Shown in pieces: positions 32,436-41,070 of a DNA stretch of 64,000 nucleotides. A program made the position numbers and the translations under genes. Within the stretch, counting starts at the first letter, position 1. Each line of letters begins with the position of its first letter. Below the pieces are notes generated by a model. The model had not been told where the DNA came from. It saw only the letters and a program-made list of their open reading frames with translations, and made no database searches. The DNA is from VXYL01 sp965208525 (lineage in GTDB: Bacteria > Pseudomonadota > Gammaproteobacteria > Pseudomonadales > Azotimanducaceae). The stretch spans positions 372,001 through 436,000 of the forward strand of contig OZ242340.1 of NCBI GenBank assembly GCA_965208525.1, read 5' to 3'.

Positions 32436-33651
32436 GGCCGTCTGCCCACATAACCAACCGTAGCTCACTGTCGTCAACGAGCGTGTACTCCGGCAAACGG
32501 CCCGAGAACTCCAAGCATTGCTCCCGAATGATCGGCACGCCGTCGCCGCGGACATCCATGAGGCGCGTTCTTCCGATCCCAGTCGGTGCTGCACATCGGG
32601 CCAGGAGCGAAACGACGAGTTCGTTCCGGTTCGATTGGCGAAGGTGCAGGCTATCGGGAGTCAGCGTGTTGGTGAGTTCGCCCGGCACGAACAACTCGAT
32701 GCGGTTGGCGAACATGTGCAGGCGGATTCGACTGCCAAGCATCGAATAGTCTCGATGTGCGACCGCGTTCACCAATGCCTCGAAGACTGCCCGCTCGCTG
32801 AATTGCAGATGCTCGACGCGCGCGCTCGCCTTGGTTGCGCGGACCAGCATGTTGCGGGCCACAAAATGGAGGGCCTCGGCCACCTGCTCGTTCAAGGGTC
32901 CGCATATGTCCCGGGCATCAGTCTGGTAATCCACGTCAGTGCGCTCGCCCGCGTAGCTTACCGCTTGAATGTAGGCATGCGGTAGCCAGCGCTCTGGGGA
33001 CCGGGTGCAGAGCAGCACGCCGGCAACCGTTAGCTGCGTTTCGCAATCGGAGTCCTCGCCGAGAATGCAGAGCTTGCGGAGGTTCCCCACTGTAGGTTCG
33101 TCGATCAGGAACTTGCGCACCAGCGCGTGTTCCACGTCACCCGGAGACGTGCGTGGCACCAGAGTTTCGTCAAACCGAATGAGCCGCGTGTTGGCCCGCT
33201 CCTGAAACAGCCGCGCCAGCATGTCAGGCGACAGCTTGCGCTTGGAGCTCCCCACCCGACGGTAGTAGCCCCCTGGGCTTTCGTGCACCGTGAGGCTGCG
33301 TGGGACGTCCACTCGAATCACTAATGCCGAGCCACCCTCGGGGTCCCTGAGTTCCCGCTTCAGGATGTCGGCGTCGAGAGCTGGCTTGATTAGGTCATTG
33401 CAGATCTCGCGGACCCATCCTTCCACAAGGTCCAACTGGCCAAACTCGATCCCAACGACCTCGCGGCTGCGATCCCTAGCGCCCAGCACCAAGGTACCGC
33501 CTCGGCCGTTGGCCATGGCTGCGAGTTCGTCTGCCATGCCGGCGCGATCCGGCGCACGTACGCGACCGCCCACGATTTCCGGCATCTTCAACTCCAGCGA
33601 CGAGTCTTCGCCGAGTTGAACGCGCCTTCCAAGGATGGAATCCACCGCCAC
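32428..33651 (-). CDS. AlbA_2 / HATPase_c_4 ATP-binding protein
   Basis: About 407 residues. The N-terminal AlbA_2 (Schlafen-like) domain shows SSLELKMPEIVGG, MADELAAMANGRGGTLVLGARD and VVGIEFGQ. A central winged-helix-like part follows, then a C-terminal GHKL-type HATPase_c_4 region with FEALVNAVAHRDYS (Asn in the ATP-binding helix), RIELFVPGELTNTL and GIGRTRLMD. Such proteins occur as regulators and in conflict systems. GTG at 33649-33651 follows a GAAGGGTGAAG stretch; GTG at 33645 is an alternative. First gene of the four-gene operon, divergent from pyrD. Confidence 0.85.
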   Translation of the reverse strand: MAVDSILGRRVQLGEDSSLELKMPEIVGGRVRAPDRAGMADELAAMANGRGGTLVLGARDRSREVVGIEFGQLDLVEGWVREICNDLIKPALDADILKRELRDPEGGSALVIRVDVPRSLTVHESPGGYYRRVGSSKRKLSPDMLARLFQERANTRLIRFDETLVPRTSPGDVEHALVRKFLIDEPTVGNLRKLCILGEDSDCETQLTVAGVLLCTRSPERWLPHAYIQAVSYAGERTDVDYQTDARDICGPLNEQVAEALHFVARNMLVRATKASARVEHLQFSERAVFEALVNAVAHRDYSMLGSRIRLHMFANRIELFVPGELTNTLTPDSLHLRQSNRNELVVSLLARCAAPTGIGRTRLMDVRGDGVPIIREQCLEFSGRLPEYTLVDDSELRLVMWADGHG

Positions 33652-33823
33652 GACTTCACCCTTCGTTGTATGGCGCGGATGATAGCCCCGAACGTCCGTA
33701 CCCGCCCGGCAAAATGGCGGTCGATTGGTCGGGCCCGTGTCGCTTTGCGCGAGAGCGCACGAAACCGCACTCTCAATGTTGTGGTAATCTGCCTGCCCCA
33801 TGCAGCACATGGGGGGGACGCGG

Positions 33824-34912
33824 ATGTCGCTGTGGTCTGCAGCTGCCCGGCCAGTTCTCTTTCGCGTCAATCCCGAACTTGCCCAATGGATCGCTATCTG
33901 TGCCTTGCGCCCGTACGGCTTGATCTCGCGTAAGACGCCTGAGTTGGCACCCCAGCAACTGATGGGCCTGCGTTTCCCAAATCGGTTCGGGCTCGCCGCA
34001 GGGCTTGACAAAGACGCGGCCGCCGTTCGTGGATTCGCCAACCTCGGGTTCGGGTTCATTGAGGTCGGCACAGTGACCCCAGAACGACAGCCTGGCAATG
34101 CTAAGCCGCGTCTCTTTCGGCTTCCGTCGGACCAAGCGTTGGTCAACCGCATGGGGTTCAACAGCGTCGGGAGCAGTAAAGTTCGAGAGCGCCTTGTCCG
34201 GCTGAGGGGCGGGGCGTCCTTGGCATTTCCGATAGGCGTAAACATCGGCAAGAACGCGTCAACCCCCATCGATGCCGCCCTGAACGACTACATTCTCGGA
34301 GTCAAGGCCATGCATCCGTTGGCGGATTACCTCACCGTCAACATCTCTTCGCCCAATACGCCTCGGCTGCGCGAACTTCAAGGGAGCGATCGGGTCGAGG
34401 AACTCTGCTCTACGCTTGTTGAAGTCGGTCAACAACTGGACCGCGAAGCTGGCAGGCAAGTGCCACTCTTGGTCAAGCTGTCTCCCGACCTGCACGAGAC
34501 CGCTTTGGCCGAACTAGGCAGAGCGATAAAGGGCTCCGGCATCAGCGGAGTCATTGCCACGAACACCACCACGACCAGGCCCAACCTGAAGGACCAGGAA
34601 CGGCGATCGGAAGTCGGGGGATTGAGCGGACGCCCCTTGGCACCACTGGCCGTTGCCGCCGTCCAAGTGCTTCGTAAGGCCCTTGGGCCGACGTTCCCAA
34701 TCATCGGCGTAGGGGGCATCAACGACGCCGAGAGTGCCCAAAGGATGTTTGACGCCGGTGCGGACCTTGTACAACTTTGTACGGGTTTGATCTTCGAAGG
34801 GCCCGGTCTGGTGCGACGCCTTCAACGAGCAAGCACTCGAGATGACGCGGCATGCCGGCCCAGATTTACCGCGTCGAACTTCCCACCGGAACCTGCGTCG
34901 ACTGCACAGTAG
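33824..34912 (+). CDS. pyrD: Dihydroorotate dehydrogenase (quinone), class 2
   Basis: Oxidises dihydroorotate to orotate with quinone as acceptor, in pyrimidine synthesis, at the inner membrane. N-terminal amphipathic helices (RPVLFRVNPELAQWIAICAL) indicate class 2; FGLAAGLDKDA, GFGFIEVGTVTPERQPGN, MGFNSVG, and NISSPNTPRLREL with the catalytic Ser are in place; IIGVGGIND binds FMN phosphate. I start at ATG 33824 (MSLWSAAARP). The C-terminus is odd: after GPGLVRRLQRA, where relatives stop, about 26 unrelated residues follow. It diverges from the AlbA_2 operon. Confidence 0.93.
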   Translation: MSLWSAAARPVLFRVNPELAQWIAICALRPYGLISRKTPELAPQQLMGLRFPNRFGLAAGLDKDAAAVRGFANLGFGFIEVGTVTPERQPGNAKPRLFRLPSDQALVNRMGFNSVGSSKVRERLVRLRGGASLAFPIGVNIGKNASTPIDAALNDYILGVKAMHPLADYLTVNISSPNTPRLRELQGSDRVEELCSTLVEVGQQLDREAGRQVPLLVKLSPDLHETALAELGRAIKGSGISGVIATNTTTTRPNLKDQERRSEVGGLSGRPLAPLAVAAVQVLRKALGPTFPIIGVGGINDAESAQRMFDAGADLVQLCTGLIFEGPGLVRRLQRASTRDDAACRPRFTASNFPPEPASTAQ

Positions 34913-34971
34913 CCGCCAGACGCCCGTTCGGTCCAGCGAACGGGTCCTGCCCGAAATGTCGCGCCTCCGCG

Positions 34972-36078
<1,107 letters not shown>

Positions 36079-36344
36079 CCGCAACTCTCCTCGCAGCCCC
36101 AATGCGAACGGGCGAACCCTACAGCGTTAGCGCGCTTAGCGGCAACTAGGAGGTAAGCGTCGTAAGACACGGCGCTCATCTCCTAGTGTGGCGTCCCAGA
36201 AACACGTAGCCCTTCGAGCTGGACGTTGGCTGGTGAAACAAATGTCGGAGAACGCGAGGATGTGCCGCCTGGGACTCGCCTCCGAGAGGTCGTTGAGTGC
36301 CTGCATTTGGCATCCCGAAGTACCACGAACTGTGGGGCGGCACA

Positions 36345-37343
36345 CTAGCTCAGGGGAGCCTCCAGGATGCGGGTCATGGCGTCTTGGTGTTCGGCAAAGA
36401 GGGTAGCGAGGGCCAGTTGGGAATGGGCTCGGGTGAGGTTTTCGCCACGCTGGGCGACGCGGAAGTAGTGGTCGCCCTCAAGGTGGTCGGTGAGGAAGCG
36501 GACGGCGAGCATCAGGCTCATGTGGGCGGGGGCGGCCGCGAAGCGGCGCGGGTTGTCGAAGGGGCCATAGGTCGCTCGGAAGCCCCGTGCCAGGCGCTCG
36601 AAGCGGGGGAGGGAGAAGCTGAGATCCGACGGTCGCTCGTTGCCGGCGCTGGTCGAACGCACGAGGTCCCCGAAGTCCCACGCCGGATCGCCGGGCATGA
36701 GTGTGTCGAGGTCGATGATGGCCGTCACGTCGTCGCGTTGGGGGTGGAACAGCAGGTTGTTCACCTTGCAGTCGCCGTGGATGGTGCGCCGCGGCGCGGC
36801 GGTCCCTGTGCCAGTCATGCCTTCGCGAAGGCGGTCGATCGCGACGGCCTCCGCCTGCGCCTCGCCCTTCGGCAGTGCATCGAAGCGCACAAGGTAGCGG
36901 GGGAGATCGTGGAAGCCGTCGATGGCGGTTTCGAGTGATGCGGCGTCGAAGGTGGCGAAGCGGGCGAGGAAGGTGCCGAAGGCCCGGCCGGCGGCACCAA
37001 GCAGATGCTCCGGCAAGACGTCAAAGGAGCGCGACGGCCGTCGCGGGAACAGGCGCCAGATGCCGCCGTCGGCATCCACCGACCAAGCATCGCCTTCGGC
37101 ATTGGCAAGCGGCGACACGAGCAGCCCGTGGCCCGGCAGCGTGGACTCGTGTGCAACGGCTCGGCCCAGATTGCGCATGAGCGCGGTCGGCGCCGCGAAC
37201 ACGTGGTCGTTGATGCGTTGCAGGATGTGGGCGTCGGTGGTCCAGGTCTCGTTGATGTGTCCAGTGGCGAGGCGCGTGACGGGGCCGGCCGCGCCAGGCC
37301 AGCGAGCCAGCATGGCTTCAGCGACGGTTGCTGGCGACGGCAT
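36345..37343 (-). CDS. N-acetylhexosamine kinase-like phosphotransferase
   Basis: A 332-residue APH-fold kinase resembling N-acetylhexosamine 1-kinase (NahK). LATGHINETW and ILQRINDHVFAAPTALMRN match the NahK-type N-lobe; TIHGDCKVNNLLF is the catalytic loop and IIDLDTLMPGDPAWDFGDLVRS the metal-binding segment. It would phosphorylate GlcNAc or GalNAc released by hexosaminidase. ATG at 37341-37343 lies inside the 3' end of the GH20 gene (26-bp overlap), so they are coupled. The upstream 36079-36344 gap to adhC contains no recognised feature. Confidence 0.82.
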   Translation of the reverse strand: MPSPATVAEAMLARWPGAAGPVTRLATGHINETWTTDAHILQRINDHVFAAPTALMRNLGRAVAHESTLPGHGLLVSPLANAEGDAWSVDADGGIWRLFPRRPSRSFDVLPEHLLGAAGRAFGTFLARFATFDAASLETAIDGFHDLPRYLVRFDALPKGEAQAEAVAIDRLREGMTGTGTAAPRRTIHGDCKVNNLLFHPQRDDVTAIIDLDTLMPGDPAWDFGDLVRSTSAGNERPSDLSFSLPRFERLARGFRATYGPFDNPRRFAAAPAHMSLMLAVRFLTDHLEGDHYFRVAQRGENLTRAHSQLALATLFAEHQDAMTRILEAPLS

Positions 37344-39228
37344 GAGCCACCGGAAGCAGGTATTCGCCGAAGGGGCCGGCCAAGGCGTCGATCTTCTCCC
37401 CTGACATGCTGCAATCGCCGTCGTCAAGGATGTCTGCAAGCTCGCCGAGCGCGCGAGATGCCTCTCGAAGTCCGGCATCCACCTCGGCCAACCGGGAGAT
37501 TGCCTGACGCTGGCGCCGCCAGCCCTCGATCCAGCGTTGCATGTCGCTCCCGGCAGCGAGGTCGGCCTCCGCCCGGCGTGAAGCCAGGCTTTCCGGGGGC
37601 AGATGATCCACCGGCCGGTTCAGGGGCGTGTCCGCGTCGTATGGCCGCGCCACGTCACTTTCGCCAAGGCCACTGACGCGGCGTTCGAACGCGGCGCCGA
37701 GCAGGCGGCGATACCATTTCACCGGTTCCAGCATTTCCACCAGCGGCTCGATGGCCGCGAGTTCGGGAAATGCGCGCCGAAGGGTCTCGGAATCCTCAGG
37801 CACGATCCCCTGTCGCGCTAGGCTCCGCCGAAAGGCCGCCGTGCGTTCGAGCAGCCCCGACTCCCGGGCGCCAGCACTACACCAGAAGCGTTCGGCGATG
37901 GCCGGAAGCCGGCCCCAGAGTCGACTGTCGAGGCAACCCTCGTCCACCAGTTCCGACCACAGGCAAGCCTCGCCGCCGAGCACCTGCCCTTGCTCACCGG
38001 CCGGTGCGACGGGCATTGCCGGCAGGCGCGCGAACCCCGCCATCCATTGCAGGCCTTCCCGCACATGCCTCGTGCGGTCGTCGGCGAGCAGGCGGTCCTC
38101 GGCTGCGGCGAGGTCGCCGCCGGGGTCGAAGCAGTGGTGCAGGGACGCGGGGTAGCAAAGGTCGAGATAGTAGGGCGCGGACAGCACGCAATCGAATCCG
38201 GCGGCGAGGGCGGCGTCGCGCGCATGGTTGCCACGCCAGGCCTGAATCAACGTGTCGCGCGCGAGGGCTGGATGGAGTGCTTCGTCCCAAGCCAACGGGC
38301 GCCTGCCGAGTTGCCGGATGATGCTCGTCAGCTTGCGGTTGAAATCGGCTTGCACGTCGGCGGCCCTAAAGCCTTGGCTGCGCATCAGCGTCTGCACGCC
38401 CTCGTGCGCGTTCCACCAGTCCCCGTTCACCTCATCGCCGCCGAAGTGCAGGAAGGGGTCGGGGAAGATGTCGGCGAGTTCGCCCAAGAGCGTTTCGACC
38501 GCCCGCAGCACGGCGGGATTGGTGGGATCTAGGCAGGCTTCGTGGACGCCGAAGCGGCGGCTCGGTTGCGGGGCAGCCCCGGCGCCCCACTCGGGCCGCG
38601 CCACCAGCCAACTCGTCACATGCCCCGGCATGTCGAGTTCCGGGACGATGCGAATGGCTCGGTCGGCGGCGTAGGCCACGAGTTCGGTGAGTTCGGCCGC
38701 GTCCCACGCCCGGCCGCTCGCGAGTTCCGGATGCGCCTCGCTGCGGAAGCGGAAGGCTTGGTCGTCGGTGAGGTGCAGGTGCAGCACGTTGAGCTTGGCG
38801 AGGCTCATGGCGTCGAGGGTTCTCTTGAGCGCCGGCAGCGGGATGAAGTGGCGCGCCACGTCGATCATCAGCCCGCGCCAAGGGTAGGCGGGATGGTCGT
38901 GGATGCGCGTGATCGCGTGGAACTTGCCAGCGAGTTGGGCAATGGTGGCGAGGCTATGGATGGCGCCCCACTCGCTGGCGGCGCGCACCGTCACGGCATC
39001 GGCGAACTCGATCTCGCTGGATGCGTCTGGATGCAAGTCCGGTGTCGAGGCGGGCGTCGGCGCCACCTCGAAGCGAACTTCGATGCCCATCGGCGGCAGC
39101 CGCTCGAATGCGCGACCGAGGCGCGGCGATGCATCGCCGAGGAGAGTGTTTGGGGCCTCAGAGTGTGTTCTGGCGGGTCCCATTTCCACGCGGCGTGGCG
39201 GTGGCAGGAGGAGTGGCTCGGTGCTCAC
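37318..39228 (-). CDS. GH20 beta-N-acetylhexosaminidase
   Basis: 636 residues; removes terminal GlcNAc/GalNAc from chitooligosaccharides or glycoconjugates. An N-terminal GH20b-like domain precedes the TIM barrel with YPWRGLMIDVARHFIPL, KLNVLHLHLTDDQAFR, IVPELDMPGHVTSW and the catalytic Asp-Glu in FLHFGGDEVNGDWW; WDEAL and CLWSELVDE follow. No signal peptide is seen, so it acts in the cytoplasm on imported sugars, matching the kinase that follows. The start is GTG at 39226-39228, next to the end of an inverted-repeat element; an ATG 15 codons in is an alternative. C-terminal helical region of about 160 residues. Confidence 0.92.
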   Translation of the reverse strand: MSTEPLLLPPPRRVEMGPARTHSEAPNTLLGDASPRLGRAFERLPPMGIEVRFEVAPTPASTPDLHPDASSEIEFADAVTVRAASEWGAIHSLATIAQLAGKFHAITRIHDHPAYPWRGLMIDVARHFIPLPALKRTLDAMSLAKLNVLHLHLTDDQAFRFRSEAHPELASGRAWDAAELTELVAYAADRAIRIVPELDMPGHVTSWLVARPEWGAGAAPQPSRRFGVHEACLDPTNPAVLRAVETLLGELADIFPDPFLHFGGDEVNGDWWNAHEGVQTLMRSQGFRAADVQADFNRKLTSIIRQLGRRPLAWDEALHPALARDTLIQAWRGNHARDAALAAGFDCVLSAPYYLDLCYPASLHHCFDPGGDLAAAEDRLLADDRTRHVREGLQWMAGFARLPAMPVAPAGEQGQVLGGEACLWSELVDEGCLDSRLWGRLPAIAERFWCSAGARESGLLERTAAFRRSLARQGIVPEDSETLRRAFPELAAIEPLVEMLEPVKWYRRLLGAAFERRVSGLGESDVARPYDADTPLNRPVDHLPPESLASRRAEADLAAGSDMQRWIEGWRRQRQAISRLAEVDAGLREASRALGELADILDDGDCSMSGEKIDALAGPFGEYLLPVAHAVASNRR

Positions 39229-39231
39229 CCG

Positions 39232-39510
39232 CTAGCCCGGATTATTCATGAATGCGCGTAGCGAGGGCGGCGAGACGCCGCTGTGGCTGGGCGCGCACGC
39301 CTGCCAGGAGGCACGGCGGAAGACGGGACGGCACCGCCTTGAAGTTTCGCGCAAGCGAAACTTCCAACGCGCCCGGAGGGCGCGCAGGCATAGCTGTGCA
39401 CTATGTCGAGGGGGCCGCAGCGAACGCGTCCGCAGGACGCGCGAGTACTGCCCAGCCACAGAGAGTGGATCGTCGTCCGCAGTAGCGCATTCATGGATAA
39501 TCCGGGCTAG
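39232..39510. mobile_element. MITE-like inverted-repeat element
   Basis: Terminal arms of 26 bp with one mismatch: CTAGCCCGGATTATTCATG... at 39232-39257 and its complement ending ...ATAATCCGGGCTAG at 39485-39510. Inside are further self-complementary pieces (CTGTGGCTGGGC near 39281 with GCCCAGCCACAG near 39452; GGAGGGCGCG palindromes). There is no gene of its own. It separates ribH from the GH20 gene, and its right arm contains the ribH stop codon. Confidence 0.85.
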
Positions 39511-39979
39511 GCTGGCGACGGTTCCAGTCAATCATCTCCACCGCCGCTGCCGCCGCTTCAATGCCCTTGTTGAACTCATCGTCCGCGGTGCGGGATTCGG
39601 CCTGGGCGATGTCGGTGACGGGAATCACCTCGTTGAGGACGGGCACGCCGCTTTGCCGAGACACCTCCCCGAGGCCTCGCGAGCACTCGTCGACGATCAT
39701 CTCGAAGTGCATGGTGTCGCCCTTGAGCACGATGCCGAGACAGATGATGGCGTCGATGCCATGCCCGGAGCGCCGCACGAGTTCGGACGCGGCGAAGGGC
39801 ATCTCCAGACAGCCGGGCAGCACATGCGTGTCCACTCGCAGAACGCCGGCGCCCTCGAGCACGGCCACGCAGCGAGCATGCATCCGGTCGATCATGTCCG
39901 CATACCACTTCGACCGCAGGATGGCCACCCGCGCCCCCTCCACACGCGGCAGCGCGGAAACATCAAGAGCTTGTTGCAT
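39491..39979 (-). CDS. ribH: 6,7-dimethyl-8-ribityllumazine synthase
   Basis: Penultimate step of riboflavin synthesis. 162 residues with RVAILRSKWYADMID (Trp substrate-stacking position), PGCLEMPFAASELVRRSG, CLGIVLKGDTMHFEMI (phosphate loop with the active-site His) and GVPVLNEVIPVTDIAQAESR. The KGDTMHFEMI loop differs from the commoner RGxTPHFDYV version, placing it in a divergent subgroup. The last residues and TGA stop lie in the arm of the 39232-39510 inverted-repeat element, suggesting the natural C-terminus was replaced. The other rib genes are not nearby. Confidence 0.92.
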   Translation of the reverse strand: MQQALDVSALPRVEGARVAILRSKWYADMIDRMHARCVAVLEGAGVLRVDTHVLPGCLEMPFAASELVRRSGHGIDAIICLGIVLKGDTMHFEMIVDECSRGLGEVSRQSGVPVLNEVIPVTDIAQAESRTADDEFNKGIEAAAAAVEMIDWNRRQPSPDYP

Positions 39980-39988
39980 GGCGCGAGT

Positions 39989-40363
39989 TTACTCCGGCGC
40001 GAGTGCCAGCCGCATCCCAGCGCCACAGGGCACGAAACCGGAAGCGCGAAAAAGCGCATCCGCATCCGCCGGCGGTGCGTCGATGACTCGCGCACCGCGC
40101 GACTCCGCAAGACCGATCGCGTGCCGCAGCAGCCAAGTGCCGAAGCCGCGCCGCCGCCACGCCGGCGCCACCACGACCGCCACCACGCGGAAATGCGTGG
40201 CGCCCAGCCGCTCGATGCGATAGGCGCCCACCAACTGCCCGTCAAGCCGGGCCTCGCGAACATCGGCAACCGCAGCGCCAGGTCCTACCAGGCACACGGG
40301 AATGTCGTCCTCTCCCGGGGGCGCGATCAAAAGGTCCCGGTAGGTGGGGCGGCGACCGGTCAT
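39989..40363 (-). CDS. GNAT family N-acetyltransferase
   Basis: 124 residues with the acetyl-CoA-binding V-x-P-x-x-R-R-x-G-x-G motif (VAPAWRRRGFGTWLL) and the preceding GAYRIERLGATHFRVVAVVV strands; the C-terminal LFRASGFVPCG is a usual motif B. The ATG at 40361-40363 has GAGGA five bases upstream. It lies between ribH (9 bp) and the DUF427 gene (7 bp), indicating one transcript. Substrate unknown. Confidence 0.8.
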   Translation of the reverse strand: MTGRRPTYRDLLIAPPGEDDIPVCLVGPGAAVADVREARLDGQLVGAYRIERLGATHFRVVAVVVAPAWRRRGFGTWLLRHAIGLAESRGARVIDAPPADADALFRASGFVPCGAGMRLALAPE

Positions 40364-40370
40364 CGCGTCC

Positions 40371-40919
40371 TCAAACGCCATCCGGCACGTTCGGATCGCC
40401 CTTGAACGGGCCGATGATCTCGGAGGTGATCCAGCCGCCGTAGTACTCGCCCGGCTGGGGCTGGACGCGCTCGTTGCCCACATGGCAGGTGAGCCGTGCC
40501 GGATAGAAGGCGATCCAGCCGGCGAGGGCAGCGAACTCGGCGTAGGGATCGGGATAGGCCCACGCCGCCTGCTTCGGTCCGCCGACGATGTCGTAGAAAA
40601 CCGCATCGCCCTTCCATTCGCAGTGGCTGCCGCCTTCGCGTTCTTGCAGGAAGTCCGTCGCCACGTCTTCGGGCGGAATGTAGAACGTCGGCGGGCCGGC
40701 GGTCTCCAACACGCGGCAAGCGGACTCGGTGGCCGCCAGTAGCGCCTCGCCTGCTCGTACCGTCACCCGGCGCGCGTCCGGCTCGATGCGTGGCGGGCGG
40801 GGATAGTCCCAGACGGACTCTTCGCCTGGCCCCGGTTCTAGGGCGAAGGGTGGGCGCTGTTGGCCGCGGTAGTGCCAGTGTTGGCGACGGCGGACGGTCT
40901 CGGCGTCAGGTGTAGGCAT
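40371..40919 (-). CDS. DUF427 domain-containing protein
   Basis: 182 residues with two DUF427 landmarks: TFYIPPEDVATDFLQE and SHCEWKGDAVFYDI, then AAWAYPDPYAEFAALAGWIAFYPARL. The family is widespread and of unestablished biochemical function; small soluble beta protein. Heads a DUF427-GNAT-ribH run on the minus strand. Confidence 0.88.
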   Translation of the reverse strand: MPTPDAETVRRRQHWHYRGQQRPPFALEPGPGEESVWDYPRPPRIEPDARRVTVRAGEALLAATESACRVLETAGPPTFYIPPEDVATDFLQEREGGSHCEWKGDAVFYDIVGGPKQAAWAYPDPYAEFAALAGWIAFYPARLTCHVGNERVQPQPGEYYGGWITSEIIGPFKGDPNVPDGV

Positions 40920-40981
40920 GGGGTGGACCTCGCTCGGAGACGGGCTTTAGAGGGAGGGCATTGTGGCTTCTCAGAGGTACC

Positions 40982-41070
40982 CGTAGGGGCGACCCTTGTG
41001 GTCGCCAGTGTCGGCCAAGCCAACGCCGTACGTGACACGACCACGGGCGACCACCAGGGTCGCCCCTACG
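40982..41070. repeat. Short palindromic element (CGTAGGGGCGACC arms)
   Basis: 25-bp arms with one mismatch: CGTAGGGGCGACCC... at 40982-41006 and its complement at 41046-41070, around a 39-bp core. The right arm overlaps the end of the next gene: its CTACG contains the TAG stop of the DUF5916 protein. Arms of the form GTAGGGGCGACC...GGTCGCCCCTAC occur as dispersed short elements in many bacteria, from memory. Confidence 0.9.

Noticed and set aside
39248..40405. 385-residue plus-strand open frame over the MITE, ribH and GNAT
   Set aside because: Shadow of real minus-strand genes plus element sequence.
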